Notes: a model not told the origin generated them from the sequence alone. Shown: positions 1 to 12,362, numbered from the stretch's first letter. The stretch is DNA of 64,000 nucleotides from Bartonella phoceensis (GCF_902825145.1 NZ_CADEAD010000004.1:62001-126000), one strand, 5' to 3'. Made by a program: numbers and translations.

Positions 1-110
1 AATTGGTGGGTTTTGAAGAAAAAACAATAAAAACTGCGGTGAATCATTTATCGGTGGGCACGCGTGGGTATTTTCAGCGTGTTGGTCAGTGGTTGCGTGA
101 GAGTTTTTAA
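1..110 (+). CDS. ftsA: Cell division protein FtsA, C-terminal end (partial)
   Basis: An open frame enters from the left edge and stops at the TAA at 108-110. The last residues read GYFQRVGQWLRESF, which matches the conserved C-terminal amphipathic helix of FtsA, the actin-like protein that tethers FtsZ to the inner membrane. ftsZ begins 65 bases downstream on the same strand, the usual ftsA-ftsZ order of the dcw cluster. Only about 36 codons are visible, so the identification rests on this tail and on position. Confidence 0.85.
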   Translation, partial: LVGFEEKTIKTAVNHLSVGTRGYFQRVGQWLRESF

Positions 111-175
111 ATAAGTCTGAGGTAAATTAAATTTCATCGCTTGGACTTGCGATGTTTTATGAGAAGGAAAAGGAA

Positions 176-1945
176 ATGACGATTAATCTGCATCGGCCAG
201 ATATCGCGGAATTAAAACCACGCATTACCGTTTTTGGTGTTGGCGGTGGTGGTGGAAATGCCGTGAACAATATGATTAATGCTGGTCTTCAGGGAGTTGA
301 TTTTGTTGTTGCAAATACGGATGCACAGGCTTTGGCTATGTCAAAGGCTGAACGTGTTATCCAGCTTGGTGCAGCAGTTACGGAAGGTCTAGGTGCCGGT
401 GCTTTACCAGAAGTTGGGCAAGCGGCTGCAGAGGAATGTATTGATGAAATTATGGATCATCTAGCAGATTCTCATATGGTTTTTATTACTGCTGGTATGG
501 GTGGAGGTACTGGAACTGGGGCAGCACCTGTTGTTGCTCGCGCTGCGCGTGAAAAAGGTATTTTGACGGTTGGTGTGGTAACAAAGCCATTTCAGTTTGA
601 AGGTGCACGCCGTATGAAAACAGCAGAGACTGGTATTGACGAATTACAAAAGTCTGTTGATACATTAATTGTTATTCCTAATCAGAATCTTTTCCGTATT
701 GCAGATGAAAAGACAACATTTGCTGACGCTTTTGCTATGGCTGATCAAGTGCTTTATTCTGGTGTTGCTTCTATTACGGACCTCATGATTAAAGAAGGGC
801 TTATTAACCTTGATTTTGCTGATGTTCGTTCTGTTATGCATGAAATGGGCCGGGCGATGATGGGAACTGGTGAGGCGTCTGGTGAAGGTCGTGCTTTGAA
901 TGCTGCTGAAGCTGCTATTGCGAATCCCCTGTTGGATGATACCTCTATGCGTGGTGCTCGTGGCTTACTTATTTCTATTACAGGTGGTCGTGACATGACT
1001 CTCTTTGAGGTCGATGAGGCTGCTAATCGTATTCGCGAAGAAGTAGATGCGGATGCGAATGTTATCTTTGGTGCTATTGATGATGAGTCATTAGAAGGTG
1101 TTATTCGTGTATCCGTTGTTGCAACGGGTATTGATCGTGAGGTGAGTGAAGTGATCCAACCTTCTCATTCTCAAATTCAAAGACCAGCAGCTCCAATTCG
1201 CAAAAACGATCCTGGAATGACGTCCAATTCTTTTCATGTTCAGTCACAACCATTGCGTTCTGAATCAATGGTAGAAGTGATAGAAGCACTTGAAATAGAA
1301 AAGGGAAAATCGACGGGCGAGCAGTTCCGTCCTAAAAGTCAAATTTTTGCACAGCCTGCAGATACCGTTGCTGCACGAAGTGCGAATACTGCTCCTTATG
1401 GGGCAAGTACTGTGCATGGGCAGGTGTCAAGTGCGTCGCGTATGCAAGTTAGTCGTGGTGCTCAGTCATCTATGGTTGCACCAGTGAGCATGGAGGCAAC
1501 AGCCCATGTTCTTGATGAGATGCCAGGAATTGTAGAGCAAAAAGAGAAGCAAGTACAACAAAGGCAAGTACAACATGTGCAAGCGCGTTCACCTATGCGT
1601 ATGCCTGAATTAAAGGATTTCCCTCCTGTTGCGCACGGTCAACGTGAGAGAGCATATGCTGCCGAGCAGGGACCTCGCAATCTTTGGCAGCGTTTGAAAC
1701 AAAGCTTGACATATCGTGAGGAAGTTGGGCCAGAAGCTAGGTTAGAACCTGCTGTGAGATCTTCTCAACAACAAGATGCGCATGCTCTTCATAAAAGTTC
1801 TCAAGCGCTTCCTCAAGATGCTTCTGTTTATGTTCCACGACGTTCTAGTGAGTTACACCCCCATGTACCACAAGATCAGCGTGCTTTTATCAGTGAGGAA
1901 GATCAATTGGAAATACCAGCGTTTTTGCGTCGTCAAGCAAATTAA
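176..1945 (+). CDS. ftsZ: Cell division GTPase FtsZ
   Basis: FtsZ polymerises into the cytokinetic ring at mid-cell. From the ATG at 176 the protein has 589 residues. The nucleotide-binding loop [10 protein letters not shown] lies at about 21-30, the tubulin signature GGGTGTG at 109-115, and the T7 loop NLDFAD at 211-216. A long low-complexity Gln/Ser/Val-rich linker follows from about residue 320, and the conserved C-terminal peptide [14 protein letters not shown], which binds FtsA and other partners, closes the protein. The length is typical of long rhizobial and Bartonella FtsZ rather than the ~380 residues of enterics. I chose 176 rather than the in-frame ATG at 152 because MTINLHRPD matches the rhizobial N-terminus and a purine-rich GAAGGAAAAGGA lies just upstream. 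Confidence 0.96.
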   Translation: MTINLHRPDIAELKPRITVFGVGGGGGNAVNNMINAGLQGVDFVVANTDAQALAMSKAERVIQLGAAVTEGLGAGALPEVGQAAAEECIDEIMDHLADSHMVFITAGMGGGTGTGAAPVVARAAREKGILTVGVVTKPFQFEGARRMKTAETGIDELQKSVDTLIVIPNQNLFRIADEKTTFADAFAMADQVLYSGVASITDLMIKEGLINLDFADVRSVMHEMGRAMMGTGEASGEGRALNAAEAAIANPLLDDTSMRGARGLLISITGGRDMTLFEVDEAANRIREEVDADANVIFGAIDDESLEGVIRVSVVATGIDREVSEVIQPSHSQIQRPAAPIRKNDPGMTSNSFHVQSQPLRSESMVEVIEALEIEKGKSTGEQFRPKSQIFAQPADTVAARSANTAPYGASTVHGQVSSASRMQVSRGAQSSMVAPVSMEATAHVLDEMPGIVEQKEKQVQQRQVQHVQARSPMRMPELKDFPPVAHGQRERAYAAEQGPRNLWQRLKQSLTYREEVGPEARLEPAVRSSQQQDAHALHKSSQALPQDASVYVPRRSSELHPHVPQDQRAFISEEDQLEIPAFLRRQAN

Positions 1946-2050
1946 TGCGTAAAGGTAGTGAAGAAGGAATTTTTTTATCTGTTTTGTAATATTTAAAAGC
2001 TTTGTAGAGCAAACATACTGTAATTTTTGGGAGATCCTCTGTTTGTTATA

Positions 2051-2080
2051 AACCCGCTTAATAATAGGCGGGTTTATTAT
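2051..2080 (+). terminator. Rho-independent terminator after ftsZ
   Basis: AAACCCGC (2051-2058) and GCGGGTTT (2069-2076) form an 8-bp stem with a 10-base AT-rich loop, followed by ATTATTT. It lies about 105 bases past the ftsZ stop and before lpxC, so it probably ends the division-cluster transcript. Confidence 0.75.
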
Positions 2081-2155
2081 TTGCTATGCATGTCATTTTT
2101 ATGATTTTATAAATATTTTTTTAAAAGCGTAAAAACGATTCAATGAAGTGACATA

Positions 2156-3028
2156 ATGAAGTTAATGCAAAAATATCAGTCTACTCTTAAAAAGGCCGTG
2201 ACATTTGAGGGTATTGGCGTTCACAGTGGGTGTTTGTCTGTGGTGAAAATTTGCCCGGCTGACGTGGGATGTGGTATTATTTTTAAGTGTTGTGGATTAG
2301 ATGGAACAGGGTACAGAATTCAAGCACATGCATCGCAAACAGGAGCAACTGAATTATCGACAGTACTTGGACATGGAAATGCGAAAGTTGAAACAATTGA
2401 ACATCTGATGGCTGCAATTGCTGCTTATGATTTGGATAATCTTATTATTGAAGTATCGAGTCATGAAATCCCTATTTTGGATGGTTCCGCTTGGCAGTAT
2501 TGTCGCGCTTTTGAAGAAGTTGGTATTGTAGAGCAGAATGCACAGCGTTCTTATTTCATTATAAAAAAACCGCTGCGGATTGAAGGAGCTCATGGTTTTG
2601 CAGAGTTTTTGCCGTTTGATGGGCGCCGTTTTGATATCACGATTTCTTTTTCTTCTTCAGCTATCGGTAAGCAACATTTCAATTTTGATCTCACCCCAAA
2701 GGGGTTTCGAGATGATTTGTCACGTGCGCGCACTTTTGGTTTTGTCAAAGACGTGGAAAAATTATGGATTTCTGGAAAGGGTATAGGCGCTTCTTTAGAA
2801 AATTCTCTTATTATAGGTTTGAATGATAAAATTATGAATCCAGATGGTCCTTATTGGAAGAATGAATGTGTTCGGCACAAAATGCTTGATGCGATTGGAG
2901 ATACCGCTTTGCTTGGAGCGCCTTTTATTGGGTTGTTTCGTTCCTATTGTAGTGGGCATAAAATTAATTCGCAATTGGTAAAGGCTATTTTGGCAGACCA
3001 ATCATGTTACGAAGAGAGTTATTTATAG
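2156..3028 (+). CDS. lpxC: UDP-3-O-acyl-N-acetylglucosamine deacetylase LpxC
   Basis: LpxC carries out the first committed step of lipid A synthesis, a Zn-dependent deacetylation in the cytosol. The 290-residue protein carries the family landmarks: IEHLMAA (Zn ligand His near 83), HKMLDAIGD (Zn ligands His 241 and Asp 245) and the C-terminal GHKIN with the catalytic His near 268. Length is slightly below the usual ~300-305. It follows ftsZ with a terminator between them and precedes bamD, the standard rhizobial order. An in-frame ATG at 2165 is an alternative start. A weak GAAGTGA lies upstream of 2156. Confidence 0.95.
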   Translation: MKLMQKYQSTLKKAVTFEGIGVHSGCLSVVKICPADVGCGIIFKCCGLDGTGYRIQAHASQTGATELSTVLGHGNAKVETIEHLMAAIAAYDLDNLIIEVSSHEIPILDGSAWQYCRAFEEVGIVEQNAQRSYFIIKKPLRIEGAHGFAEFLPFDGRRFDITISFSSSAIGKQHFNFDLTPKGFRDDLSRARTFGFVKDVEKLWISGKGIGASLENSLIIGLNDKIMNPDGPYWKNECVRHKMLDAIGDTALLGAPFIGLFRSYCSGHKINSQLVKAILADQSCYEESYL

Positions 3029-3194
3029 GTGGAATAGAAAATTGAAAAGACTTTCTATAGTCTATTTGATTTTTAAGGGGATGATTAATTTTAAGCTATG
3101 AAATTGGTTAGTGGATTTTAAAGTGATATGGTATAAAAATTTCTAATAAACAATTTTTGCTACAAGGTGATATTCTCTGGAGGCCGGGAAAACT

Positions 3195-4088
3195 ATGATA
3201 AAAACTTATATATGTATTGAAAATATATCATATAGAAAATCTAAAATTGTGCGTAAGGTATTGGGGATAATGCTTTTGGGGAGCACTTGCATGTTAGCAG
3301 GTTGTTTATTTAAAGAGAAAAATACTCTTAATCCATCAGCATATGTTTTAAAAATGGATCCACCGGATGTTCTCTATAATCAAGCGCTTACTAGTCTTGA
3401 GAGTGGGCGTCTCGCGGATGCATCAAAAAAGTTTCTGACGATTGAAAAGCAGTACGCTTATACTGATTGGGGGCGTAAATCCTTAGTGATGGGTGCTTTT
3501 ACAAATTATCGACTTGGCAAGTATGACGATTCAATTAGTATGGCTCAGCGCTATATTACTCTTTATCCAGGATCAGATGACTCTGCTTATGCTTACTATA
3601 TTATCGGTCTTTCTTCTTTCCGTCGTATTCCTGATGTTACACGGGATCAACGCGATACCAAACGTGCTATTGCTGCCATGCAGCTTCTCATAGAGCGTTA
3701 TCCTCATTCTGAGTATGTCAAGGATGCCAAGGATAAAATCCGTTTTGGGCGGGAACAGTTGGCTGGTAAGGAAATGCAGGTTGGCCGCTATTATGAAGAG
3801 GGACGGCGTTATGTTGCTGCAAGTAAAAGATTTCGTACTGTGATTGAAGAGTATTCTGATACAAATCAAGTTGAGGAGGCACTTTTCCGCTTGACAGAGG
3901 TTAATCTTGCTCTTGGCTTAACTATGGAAGCACAGACAGCAGCAGCTATTTTAGGACGTAATTATCCCAAGAGTGAATGGTATAAATTTTCTTATAATTT
4001 ATTGCAGAAGAATAGTATGTCACCACAGGAGCATAAATCTTCTTGGATCTCCAATGCTTTAAGTGGTGATAAGAATAAGGTACGTTGA
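3195..4088 (+). CDS. bamD: Outer membrane assembly lipoprotein BamD (ComL)
   Basis: BamD is the essential lipoprotein partner of BamA in inserting beta-barrel proteins into the outer membrane. The protein has 297 residues with a basic N-terminus, a hydrophobic stretch and a lipobox LAGC at 34-37, so lipidation at Cys37 is expected. The mature part is a run of TPR-like helices, for example DPPDVLYNQALTSLESGRL and the segment around YPGSDDSAYAYYIIGLSSF, typical of the BamD/YfiO family. A clear GGAGG at 3179-3183 sets the start at 3195. recN starts 6 bases after its stop, so the two are probably co-transcribed. Confidence 0.93.
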   Translation: MIKTYICIENISYRKSKIVRKVLGIMLLGSTCMLAGCLFKEKNTLNPSAYVLKMDPPDVLYNQALTSLESGRLADASKKFLTIEKQYAYTDWGRKSLVMGAFTNYRLGKYDDSISMAQRYITLYPGSDDSAYAYYIIGLSSFRRIPDVTRDQRDTKRAIAAMQLLIERYPHSEYVKDAKDKIRFGREQLAGKEMQVGRYYEEGRRYVAASKRFRTVIEEYSDTNQVEEALFRLTEVNLALGLTMEAQTAAAILGRNYPKSEWYKFSYNLLQKNSMSPQEHKSSWISNALSGDKNKVR

Positions 4089-4094
4089 TTCTCT

Positions 4095-5756
4095 ATGCTG
4101 GTACAGCTTTCGATTCATGATATTGTTTTGATCGAAACGCTCGAAATTCATTTTACAGCGGGATTGTCGATTTTAACTGGTGAAACGGGTGCTGGGAAAT
4201 CTATTTTGCTTGATGCTTTGTCGCTGGCTCTTGGTGGGCGGGGTGATGCTTCGCTTGTGCGTCATGGCGCTACCCACGGGCAGGTGGCGGCTGTTTTTGA
4301 TGTCCCTGTGTCACATCCTGTGCGTCAGCTTATTCGTGAGAATGGTTTTGATGATGAGGGCGATATCATTTTACGGCGTGTGCAATCTATCGATGGTCGT
4401 AGTCGTGTTTTTATCAATGATCAGGTGGCGAGTGTTGCATTGATGCGTAATATTGGCCGTCAGTTGGTTGAAATCCATGGACAGCATGATGATCGCGCGC
4501 TTATTGATGTTGCTACACATCGCCAGTTATTAGATGCATTTGGTGGGCTTGAAGATGAGGTGGAAGATTTACGTCAATGTTATCGGATATGGCATGAATG
4601 TGAAGAACGTTTGCAAAAACAGCGTAGTAAAGTAGAGGATGCTGTGCGCGAGGCTGATTATCTTCGGGCATGTGTGGAAGAACTTGAAAAGCTTGATTTT
4701 CAAATTGGTGAAGAGGAAGCTCTCTCTCTTCGTCGTGCTGATATGCTTAAATTAGAAAAAATAGCAACAGATATTAAGGAAGCTGATGACCTTTTAAATA
4801 GTCAAAAATCACCAATACCCGTTCTTTCCAATTTTGTGAGGCGTTTGGAGCGAAAAATTCCTGAAGCGCAAGAGCTTATTGCACCTGTTGTGAAATCTCT
4901 TGATGATGCATTGCATGCACTTGCAACAGCACAAGAAGAGATCGAGACGGCCATACGAGCATTGGATTTTGAACCTTATGAATTAGAACAAATAGAAGAA
5001 CGCCTTTTTGCTCTTCGTGGTTTTGCTCGTAAATACCATGTTTCTGCTGATGAATTGGTTCAGTTGCGTGATAAAATGTATGCTGAGCTTGCTGATTTTG
5101 AGGAGGCCCAGATCACGTTAATGCGTTTTGAAGATGAGGCAAAGCAAGCACAGGAAAATTATGATACATTGGCGCAAGCGTTGTCAATAAAGCGTCGGGA
5201 AGCAGCAAAAAACTTGTCTGAAAGTGTTATGACTGAGTTGCCAGCATTAAAATTGGAAAAGGCAGAATTTATCGTTGAAATGCAAACCGATGTTGAAAGA
5301 CGCAATGCAGAGGGATGTGATCGCATTGAATATTGGGTTCGGACAAATCCTGGAACACGTGCTGGCCCCATGTTGAGTGTTGCTTCTGGTGGTGAATTGT
5401 CTCGTTTTTTATTGGCATTGAAGGTTGTTTTGTCTGATCGTGGATCAGCTCCCACACTCATTTTTGATGAAATTGACACGGGGGTTGGTGGAGCTGTTGC
5501 TGCTGCCATTGGGCAACGGTTACAGCGTTTATCGGAAAGCGTTCAAGTTTTTGCTATTACACATGCGCCCCAAGTCGCATCAAAAGCACATAGTCATTTT
5601 CTTATTTCAAAAGTTGAAAGCGGTGATAAAGGTTGCTTTGTGACAGCTATTCATAAAATGGAAGAGCATGAGCGTGCAGAAGAAATTGCTCGCATGTTGG
5701 CAGGAGAACAGATTACTGAAGAAGCGCGTGCAGCTGCTCAAAAGCTTCTCGCATAA
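4095..5756 (+). CDS. recN: DNA repair protein RecN
   Basis: RecN is an SMC-like ATPase that acts at DNA double-strand breaks. The 553-residue protein has Walker A GETGAGKS at 29-36, a helical coiled-coil middle (about 150-370), the ABC-type signature SGGELSR near 430 and Walker B LIFDEIDTG near 455. The length matches the family. It sits directly after bamD and before ligA, a gene order common in Rhizobiales. The N-terminus MLVQLSIHDIVLIE is the typical RecN start. Confidence 0.95.
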   Translation: MLVQLSIHDIVLIETLEIHFTAGLSILTGETGAGKSILLDALSLALGGRGDASLVRHGATHGQVAAVFDVPVSHPVRQLIRENGFDDEGDIILRRVQSIDGRSRVFINDQVASVALMRNIGRQLVEIHGQHDDRALIDVATHRQLLDAFGGLEDEVEDLRQCYRIWHECEERLQKQRSKVEDAVREADYLRACVEELEKLDFQIGEEEALSLRRADMLKLEKIATDIKEADDLLNSQKSPIPVLSNFVRRLERKIPEAQELIAPVVKSLDDALHALATAQEEIETAIRALDFEPYELEQIEERLFALRGFARKYHVSADELVQLRDKMYAELADFEEAQITLMRFEDEAKQAQENYDTLAQALSIKRREAAKNLSESVMTELPALKLEKAEFIVEMQTDVERRNAEGCDRIEYWVRTNPGTRAGPMLSVASGGELSRFLLALKVVLSDRGSAPTLIFDEIDTGVGGAVAAAIGQRLQRLSESVQVFAITHAPQVASKAHSHFLISKVESGDKGCFVTAIHKMEEHERAEEIARMLAGEQITEEARAAAQKLLA

Positions 5757-5873
5757 AGGTTCAGTGATTTAGCGATAAAAATATCGCTTATCAATTATCT
5801 TACTGGCAAGTATGTGTTTATTTGGATTCTGTTTGTGACAAAGAGTTGAGATCCTTATGGCTATAGCCTATAA

Positions 5874-8042
<2,169 letters not shown>

Positions 8043-8235
8043 AGGCTTTTTTCTTCAAAAGAGATGAATATATTTTATATAGGGCGAATTGATTTATAGA
8101 AATATTTTCTTTTTTAGACAGATTTGATTTTTTAATATTTTAGAAAAAACTTGTTCTATAAGGAGTGTTTTTTATTCTTTAGTGGCAAATATGCTTTTTA
8201 AAGAGGGGAGAGAAGAAAAAATTGTAGGGGGTGGC

Positions 8236-10059
8236 TTAAAGGGGCAGTGTTGCTTCTTTTGCCCATTTTTTCTCTTCTTCATTTAAGTAAGGTGCATTAG
8301 TCTGATAAACATGTGCATGGTAGTCGTTAAGCCATTGCCGTTCTTGTTGTGTCAAAAGCTCTGGGAGGATGAGCTTTCGGTCAATAGGACAATTTGTGAG
8401 TGTTTCAAAGGAAAGCATTTCTTGATCACCACCATTAATTTTTTGTGCTGGCTTTACAATGAGTAAGTTTTCAATACGAATACCAAAAGCACCTTCACGA
8501 TAATATCCAGGTTCATTAGAAATAATCATTCCGGGAATCAATTCCTGAGACCCATTTCGTGAAAAATTTTGTGGCCCTTCATGAACAGAGAGATAAGATC
8601 CAACACCATGACCCGTGCCATGGGCATAATCAAAACCCGCTTTCCATAAGGTGATGCGTGCTAGAGCATCAATGTCTTGTCCGCGTGTTCCTTTTGGAAA
8701 ACAAGCGGTTGAAAGAGCGATCATACCTTTGAGAACAAGAGTGAAACAGCGTTTTTCTTCTTCTCCAATATTTCCAATTGCTACTGTGCGTGTGACATCT
8801 GTTGTGCCATCACGATATTGTCCACCTGAATCAACAAGATAAAGTTCACCAGCATTGAGCTGCTTATTTGTTTGTGTCGTTACACGATAATGAACAATGG
8901 CACCATTTTCTCCTGCTGCTGAGATTGTATCAAAAGAGAGATCTTCGAGTTTTTCTCCCATTTCTTTTGCTGTCATTATGCGAAATTCTTCTAATTTTTG
9001 AGCAGTAGAAATTTCACTCATTGTACCTGGTATTTGTCTATCTAACCAAGAAAAAAAACGGGTAAGGGCGACGCCATCGCGAAGATGTGCTCTGCGTGCA
9101 CCGTCTTGTTCTGTCCTATTTTTAATGGCACGTGGTAGAGCAGCGGGATCAGTCATCTTAATGAAAGAGCTTCCTTGTTCTTCAATAATGGAGCGTAATT
9201 TTTCGCATGTTAAACGCGGATCTAGGGCAAAAATTGTTCCTTTTTGAACATAATCTTTGATCTTTGGAATGAGCTGTGTTGGTTCGTATAATTTTGCATA
9301 ACGTTCCAGATACTGTTTTTGTTCTACACCAATTTTTTTGCTGTTAATAAATAAGGCGGGTGCTTCTTTGATGGAAATAAGAGCAAAACAAAGGACAAAA
9401 GGTGTGTTGGAGACATCATTGCCCCGTATATTGAATGTCCATGCAATGGAGGAGGGGTCTGTAAAAATAAAGGCATCTGCATTGGCTCGTTCAATATTTT
9501 GGCAAATCAAAGTTAGCTTTTCATCGGTATTGCATCCTGCATATTTGAGAGAATGAACCGATACGGCAGATTGTGGTAAGGGTGGTTGATCATGCCAGAT
9601 AAGATCAATAGGATTTTGTTGAACTGCTACAAGCTTTCCGCCTGCTTTTTCTAATATTTTTTTCAATGTATCTATAGTGAAGATGGTATGGAGCCATGGA
9701 TCAAAGCCAATAGAGAGCTTTTGCCCATTTTTTTCGAGCCATTGTGAGGGCGAGCAAGTTACCAGATTTTCATACTCAAAAATATAAGGGTCAGTTTGTT
9801 GGCGAACTTGGAGCTTATAGCGCCCATCTGTGAATATAATGGCTTTGTTTTTTAAAATAAGTGCGATACCCGATGAGCCAGTAAAACCAGTGAGCCAGCT
9901 AAGGCGTTGAGCATGGGGAGGAACATATTCTCCTTGATGTTCATCGCACCGTGGAACAAGAAAGCCATCGAGTCCAAGATGATCGAGTTCTTTACGAAGA
10001 GAGGCAATACGTTCGAGAGCATGAGTAGGATTTGTTATTGCCTCAAAAGATTGATACAT
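8236..10059 (-). CDS. pepP: Xaa-Pro aminopeptidase (M24 family)
   Basis: Aminopeptidase P-type metallopeptidases remove the N-terminal residue from peptides with proline at position 2. The protein has about 607 residues in the three-domain arrangement of long family members: two creatinase-like N-terminal domains and a C-terminal pita-bread fold. Metal ligands can be seen in VDSGGQYRDGTTD (about 408-420), the HGTGHGVG His near 480, NEPGYY near 515 and IRIENL near 528. I chose the ATG at 10059, preceded by AAGGAC, over the longer frame from 10101, which would run into prmA. prmA ends 17 bases upstream, so the two are probably co-transcribed. The symbol follows the family, not proven orthology to E. 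coli PepP. Confidence 0.88.
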   Translation of the reverse strand: MYQSFEAITNPTHALERIASLRKELDHLGLDGFLVPRCDEHQGEYVPPHAQRLSWLTGFTGSSGIALILKNKAIIFTDGRYKLQVRQQTDPYIFEYENLVTCSPSQWLEKNGQKLSIGFDPWLHTIFTIDTLKKILEKAGGKLVAVQQNPIDLIWHDQPPLPQSAVSVHSLKYAGCNTDEKLTLICQNIERANADAFIFTDPSSIAWTFNIRGNDVSNTPFVLCFALISIKEAPALFINSKKIGVEQKQYLERYAKLYEPTQLIPKIKDYVQKGTIFALDPRLTCEKLRSIIEEQGSSFIKMTDPAALPRAIKNRTEQDGARRAHLRDGVALTRFFSWLDRQIPGTMSEISTAQKLEEFRIMTAKEMGEKLEDLSFDTISAAGENGAIVHYRVTTQTNKQLNAGELYLVDSGGQYRDGTTDVTRTVAIGNIGEEEKRCFTLVLKGMIALSTACFPKGTRGQDIDALARITLWKAGFDYAHGTGHGVGSYLSVHEGPQNFSRNGSQELIPGMIISNEPGYYREGAFGIRIENLLIVKPAQKINGGDQEMLSFETLTNCPIDRKLILPELLTQQERQWLNDYHAHVYQTNAPYLNEEEKKWAKEATLPL

Positions 10060-10076
10060 AACAACGTCCTTTTTAT

Positions 10077-10946
10077 TTATTTGAGATGTATAGTAACCCA
10101 TCCTTGACGGTGGTATGTTTCAATATGCTTGAGGCCTTGTTTTACATAAGCTTCCACTACATGAGTGTGTTGTTCTTCAAGAATTCCAGAGAGTATGAGT
10201 GATCCACCTTTTTGAAGTATCTGCACCATTTCTTCTGTAAATTCAATAAGCGGGTTAGCAAGGATATTGGCAACGATGAGATCAAAAGGTGCTCGTGATG
10301 CAATTGCATCATGGGCAAAACCTGTTGCTGTAACAGCTGTAATATATTCTTTGACACCATTTAATTCGATATTGTGTTGCGCAACTTGAATAGCAATTGG
10401 ATCAATATCAGATGCGAGTACAGCAATCGGTTTGAGCATTGCTATGCCTATAGCTAATACACCGCTCCCGGTACCAAGATCAAGGGCATTTTGTGGATTT
10501 TCATTTTGCATCACTTTGGCAATCATTTCCAAACAACCGGCTGTTGTTCCATGGTGTCCAGTACCAAAAGCTTGGCTAGCTTCAATTTCAATGGGCAAAA
10601 CACCAGGAGGAATGTCGTTACGGTTGTGGCTCCCGTGTAGTAAAAAAGGACCAGCACGTACAGATATTAGCCCTTCAAGACTTTGTTTAACCCAATCAAT
10701 ATTGGGTAAAATTTCACGGTTAATTTTACCAGGGTTTATAGAAAGGATTTGAGCAAAGCGTTTTGTGACACGCTCTTGGTTTTCTTGGTCTACATAGAGT
10801 GAAAGTTCATAGATGGTATTTTTTTCATCTATCTCTGTGAGAGCAAGAGGATACCCTTCTTCATCAAAGGCCGTTTCTAGAAGAGTATAAAATTGCTCTG
10901 CTTCATTTTTAGAAGTTGCACAATACAGACGAACTTGCTGCGACAT
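10077..10946 (-). CDS. prmA: Ribosomal protein L11 methyltransferase PrmA
   Basis: PrmA trimethylates ribosomal protein L11 using S-adenosylmethionine. The 289-residue protein has an N-terminal substrate domain and a Rossmann methyltransferase domain with SAM motif I DLGTGSGVLAIG near 155-166, preceded by EASQAFGTGHHGTT, a PrmA hallmark, and followed by VANILANPL as motif IV. Length matches alphaproteobacterial PrmA. It lies between the Sco gene upstream (26-base gap) and the Xaa-Pro aminopeptidase downstream on the same strand. Confidence 0.93.
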   Translation of the reverse strand: MSQQVRLYCATSKNEAEQFYTLLETAFDEEGYPLALTEIDEKNTIYELSLYVDQENQERVTKRFAQILSINPGKINREILPNIDWVKQSLEGLISVRAGPFLLHGSHNRNDIPPGVLPIEIEASQAFGTGHHGTTAGCLEMIAKVMQNENPQNALDLGTGSGVLAIGIAMLKPIAVLASDIDPIAIQVAQHNIELNGVKEYITAVTATGFAHDAIASRAPFDLIVANILANPLIEFTEEMVQILQKGGSLILSGILEEQHTHVVEAYVKQGLKHIETYHRQGWVTIHLK

Positions 10947-10972
10947 TTTATTCTTTCTTTTAATGAGCTTTT

Positions 10973-11554
10973 TTAGTCTGAGATGAGTCTTTTTAGTTGT
11001 TCAATGGCTATAGTGTCTTTTATTTCAGGATCGTTCTCTTTTGTGTCATAAGGAATAACACCAAACAACTTTCCACCTTTTTTTAGTAAAAAAACTGCTG
11101 CTGTATGGTTGTAAGTGTAGTTCCCGTTTGTTCCAGGTACTTTTTCAGCAACGATATTAAAAGAATTCACCATTTTGTGAACTTTTTCAGGATCTCCACT
11201 GATACCAACGATTTTATTGGTAAAATTACTAAGATAATCATGAAGTACTTCCGGCGTATCACGTTCAGGGTCAACAGTAACAAACCATACCCCTAATTTA
11301 TCAGCCTGTGGTCCAAGAGCTGTCAACCATCGATCAAGATTGATAAGTGTGTTAGGGCAACTTTCAGGGCACATGGTGAAGCCAAAGAAAACGATTGAAG
11401 GCTTACTTCTAACATCAGTTTCGGTAATCGTTTTTCCATTAGAATCGATCAGTGTAAAGTTATCACCTAAAGGCTTATTTCTTAAGGTATCATAAATAAA
11501 AATACCTGCGAGAAATATAACTGTTAATCCCAAGATGCGTATTATATTTTTCAT
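10973..11554 (-). CDS. SCO1/SenC-family copper chaperone
   Basis: Sco proteins deliver copper to the CuA site of cytochrome c oxidase and act in the periplasm or on the inner membrane. The 193-residue protein has one N-terminal hydrophobic anchor (LGLTVIFLAGIFIY), a thioredoxin-like fold, the copper motif CPESC near 62-66 and the third ligand His in YNHTAAV near 149. All three metal ligands are present. It is the first gene of a likely three-gene minus-strand transcript with prmA and the aminopeptidase. No oxidase gene is nearby. Confidence 0.9.
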   Translation of the reverse strand: MKNIIRILGLTVIFLAGIFIYDTLRNKPLGDNFTLIDSNGKTITETDVRSKPSIVFFGFTMCPESCPNTLINLDRWLTALGPQADKLGVWFVTVDPERDTPEVLHDYLSNFTNKIVGISGDPEKVHKMVNSFNIVAEKVPGTNGNYTYNHTAAVFLLKKGGKLFGVIPYDTKENDPEIKDTIAIEQLKRLISD

Positions 11555-11696
11555 AGTTTGACTCTCTTAGATGCATAAAAGGATTGTAACATTAGCCAGT
11601 TTGCTTTGCAATCTTTGTTTTATGGTTGATCTTGTTTATATGATGGGTCTGTCTTTTGTGTTAACTATAGAAAAACAATTAATTGGTGAAAGTTGA

Positions 11697-12362
11697 ATGG
11701 ATACTGAGAAAGATCTTCGATTCCACGAAAGTGAGTCTCGCATTCATACGACAGCACGATTGCATGGTTGTAAATTGGGGCGCTATTTGGAAATCAATGA
11801 GCGTGTAGTTTTGCGTGATGTAACAGTTGGAGATTTTTCTTATTTTGAGCGTAACAGGGAAGCTATTTATAGTGATATTGGGCGTTTTTGTTCTATTGCA
11901 TCTCATGTATGCATGAATGCAATAGAGCATCCTGTCGAACGGCTTTTAACGCATAAAATAACATACCATCCTAATGAATATTTCCGATATAGGGCGTTAG
12001 ATCGTTCTTTTCGTGAAAGGCGTTGTGCAAAATGTGTTATCATTGAGCATGATGTATGGATTGGACATGGTGCGGTTATTATGTCTGGGGTAACAATTGG
12101 AAAGAACGCTATCATTGGTGCTCATGCTGTTATAACAAAAGGTGTTCTTCCTTATACGATTGTTGTTGATGTTTCTGCAAAGCCATTGCGGATGCGTTTT
12201 TCCGATCATGTGATTCAAACACTTTTAAAGATGGCTTGGTGGGATTGGCCGCTTGATAAAATTTACAGTGCATTGCCTGATATGCAAAATCTTCCAATCG
12301 AGGTTTTTATTCGCAAGTGGAAGTCATATAAAAATAAAACAAAAAAACGGCTTTTCGTTTAG
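11697..12362 (+). CDS. Hexapeptide-repeat acyltransferase, phosphonate-cluster type
   Basis: The 221-residue protein is a left-handed beta-helix (LbH) acyltransferase of the xenobiotic/chloramphenicol acetyltransferase-like group. Repeating hexapeptides such as DVTVGDFSYFERN, IIEHDVWIGHGAVIMSGVTIG and KNAIIGAHAVITKGV can be seen, with the catalytic-type His in the loop near NAIEHPV. The overall pattern resembles proteins annotated with phosphonate metabolism (phn) clusters. No phn gene is present around it, so the substrate is unknown. GGTGAAAG precedes the ATG. It is transcribed away from the Sco gene and towards uvrD. Confidence 0.7.
   Translation: MDTEKDLRFHESESRIHTTARLHGCKLGRYLEINERVVLRDVTVGDFSYFERNREAIYSDIGRFCSIASHVCMNAIEHPVERLLTHKITYHPNEYFRYRALDRSFRERRCAKCVIIEHDVWIGHGAVIMSGVTIGKNAIIGAHAVITKGVLPYTIVVDVSAKPLRMRFSDHVIQTLLKMAWWDWPLDKIYSALPDMQNLPIEVFIRKWKSYKNKTKKRLFV

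Noticed and set aside
754-1289. Antisense open frames inside ftsZ and similar ones inside most other genes
   Set aside because: They follow the codon pattern of the real gene on the other strand, have no ribosome binding sites, and match no family.
5771-5788. AGCGATA/TATCGCT hairpin after recN as a terminator
   Set aside because: No T-run follows; it may be chance in AT-rich sequence.
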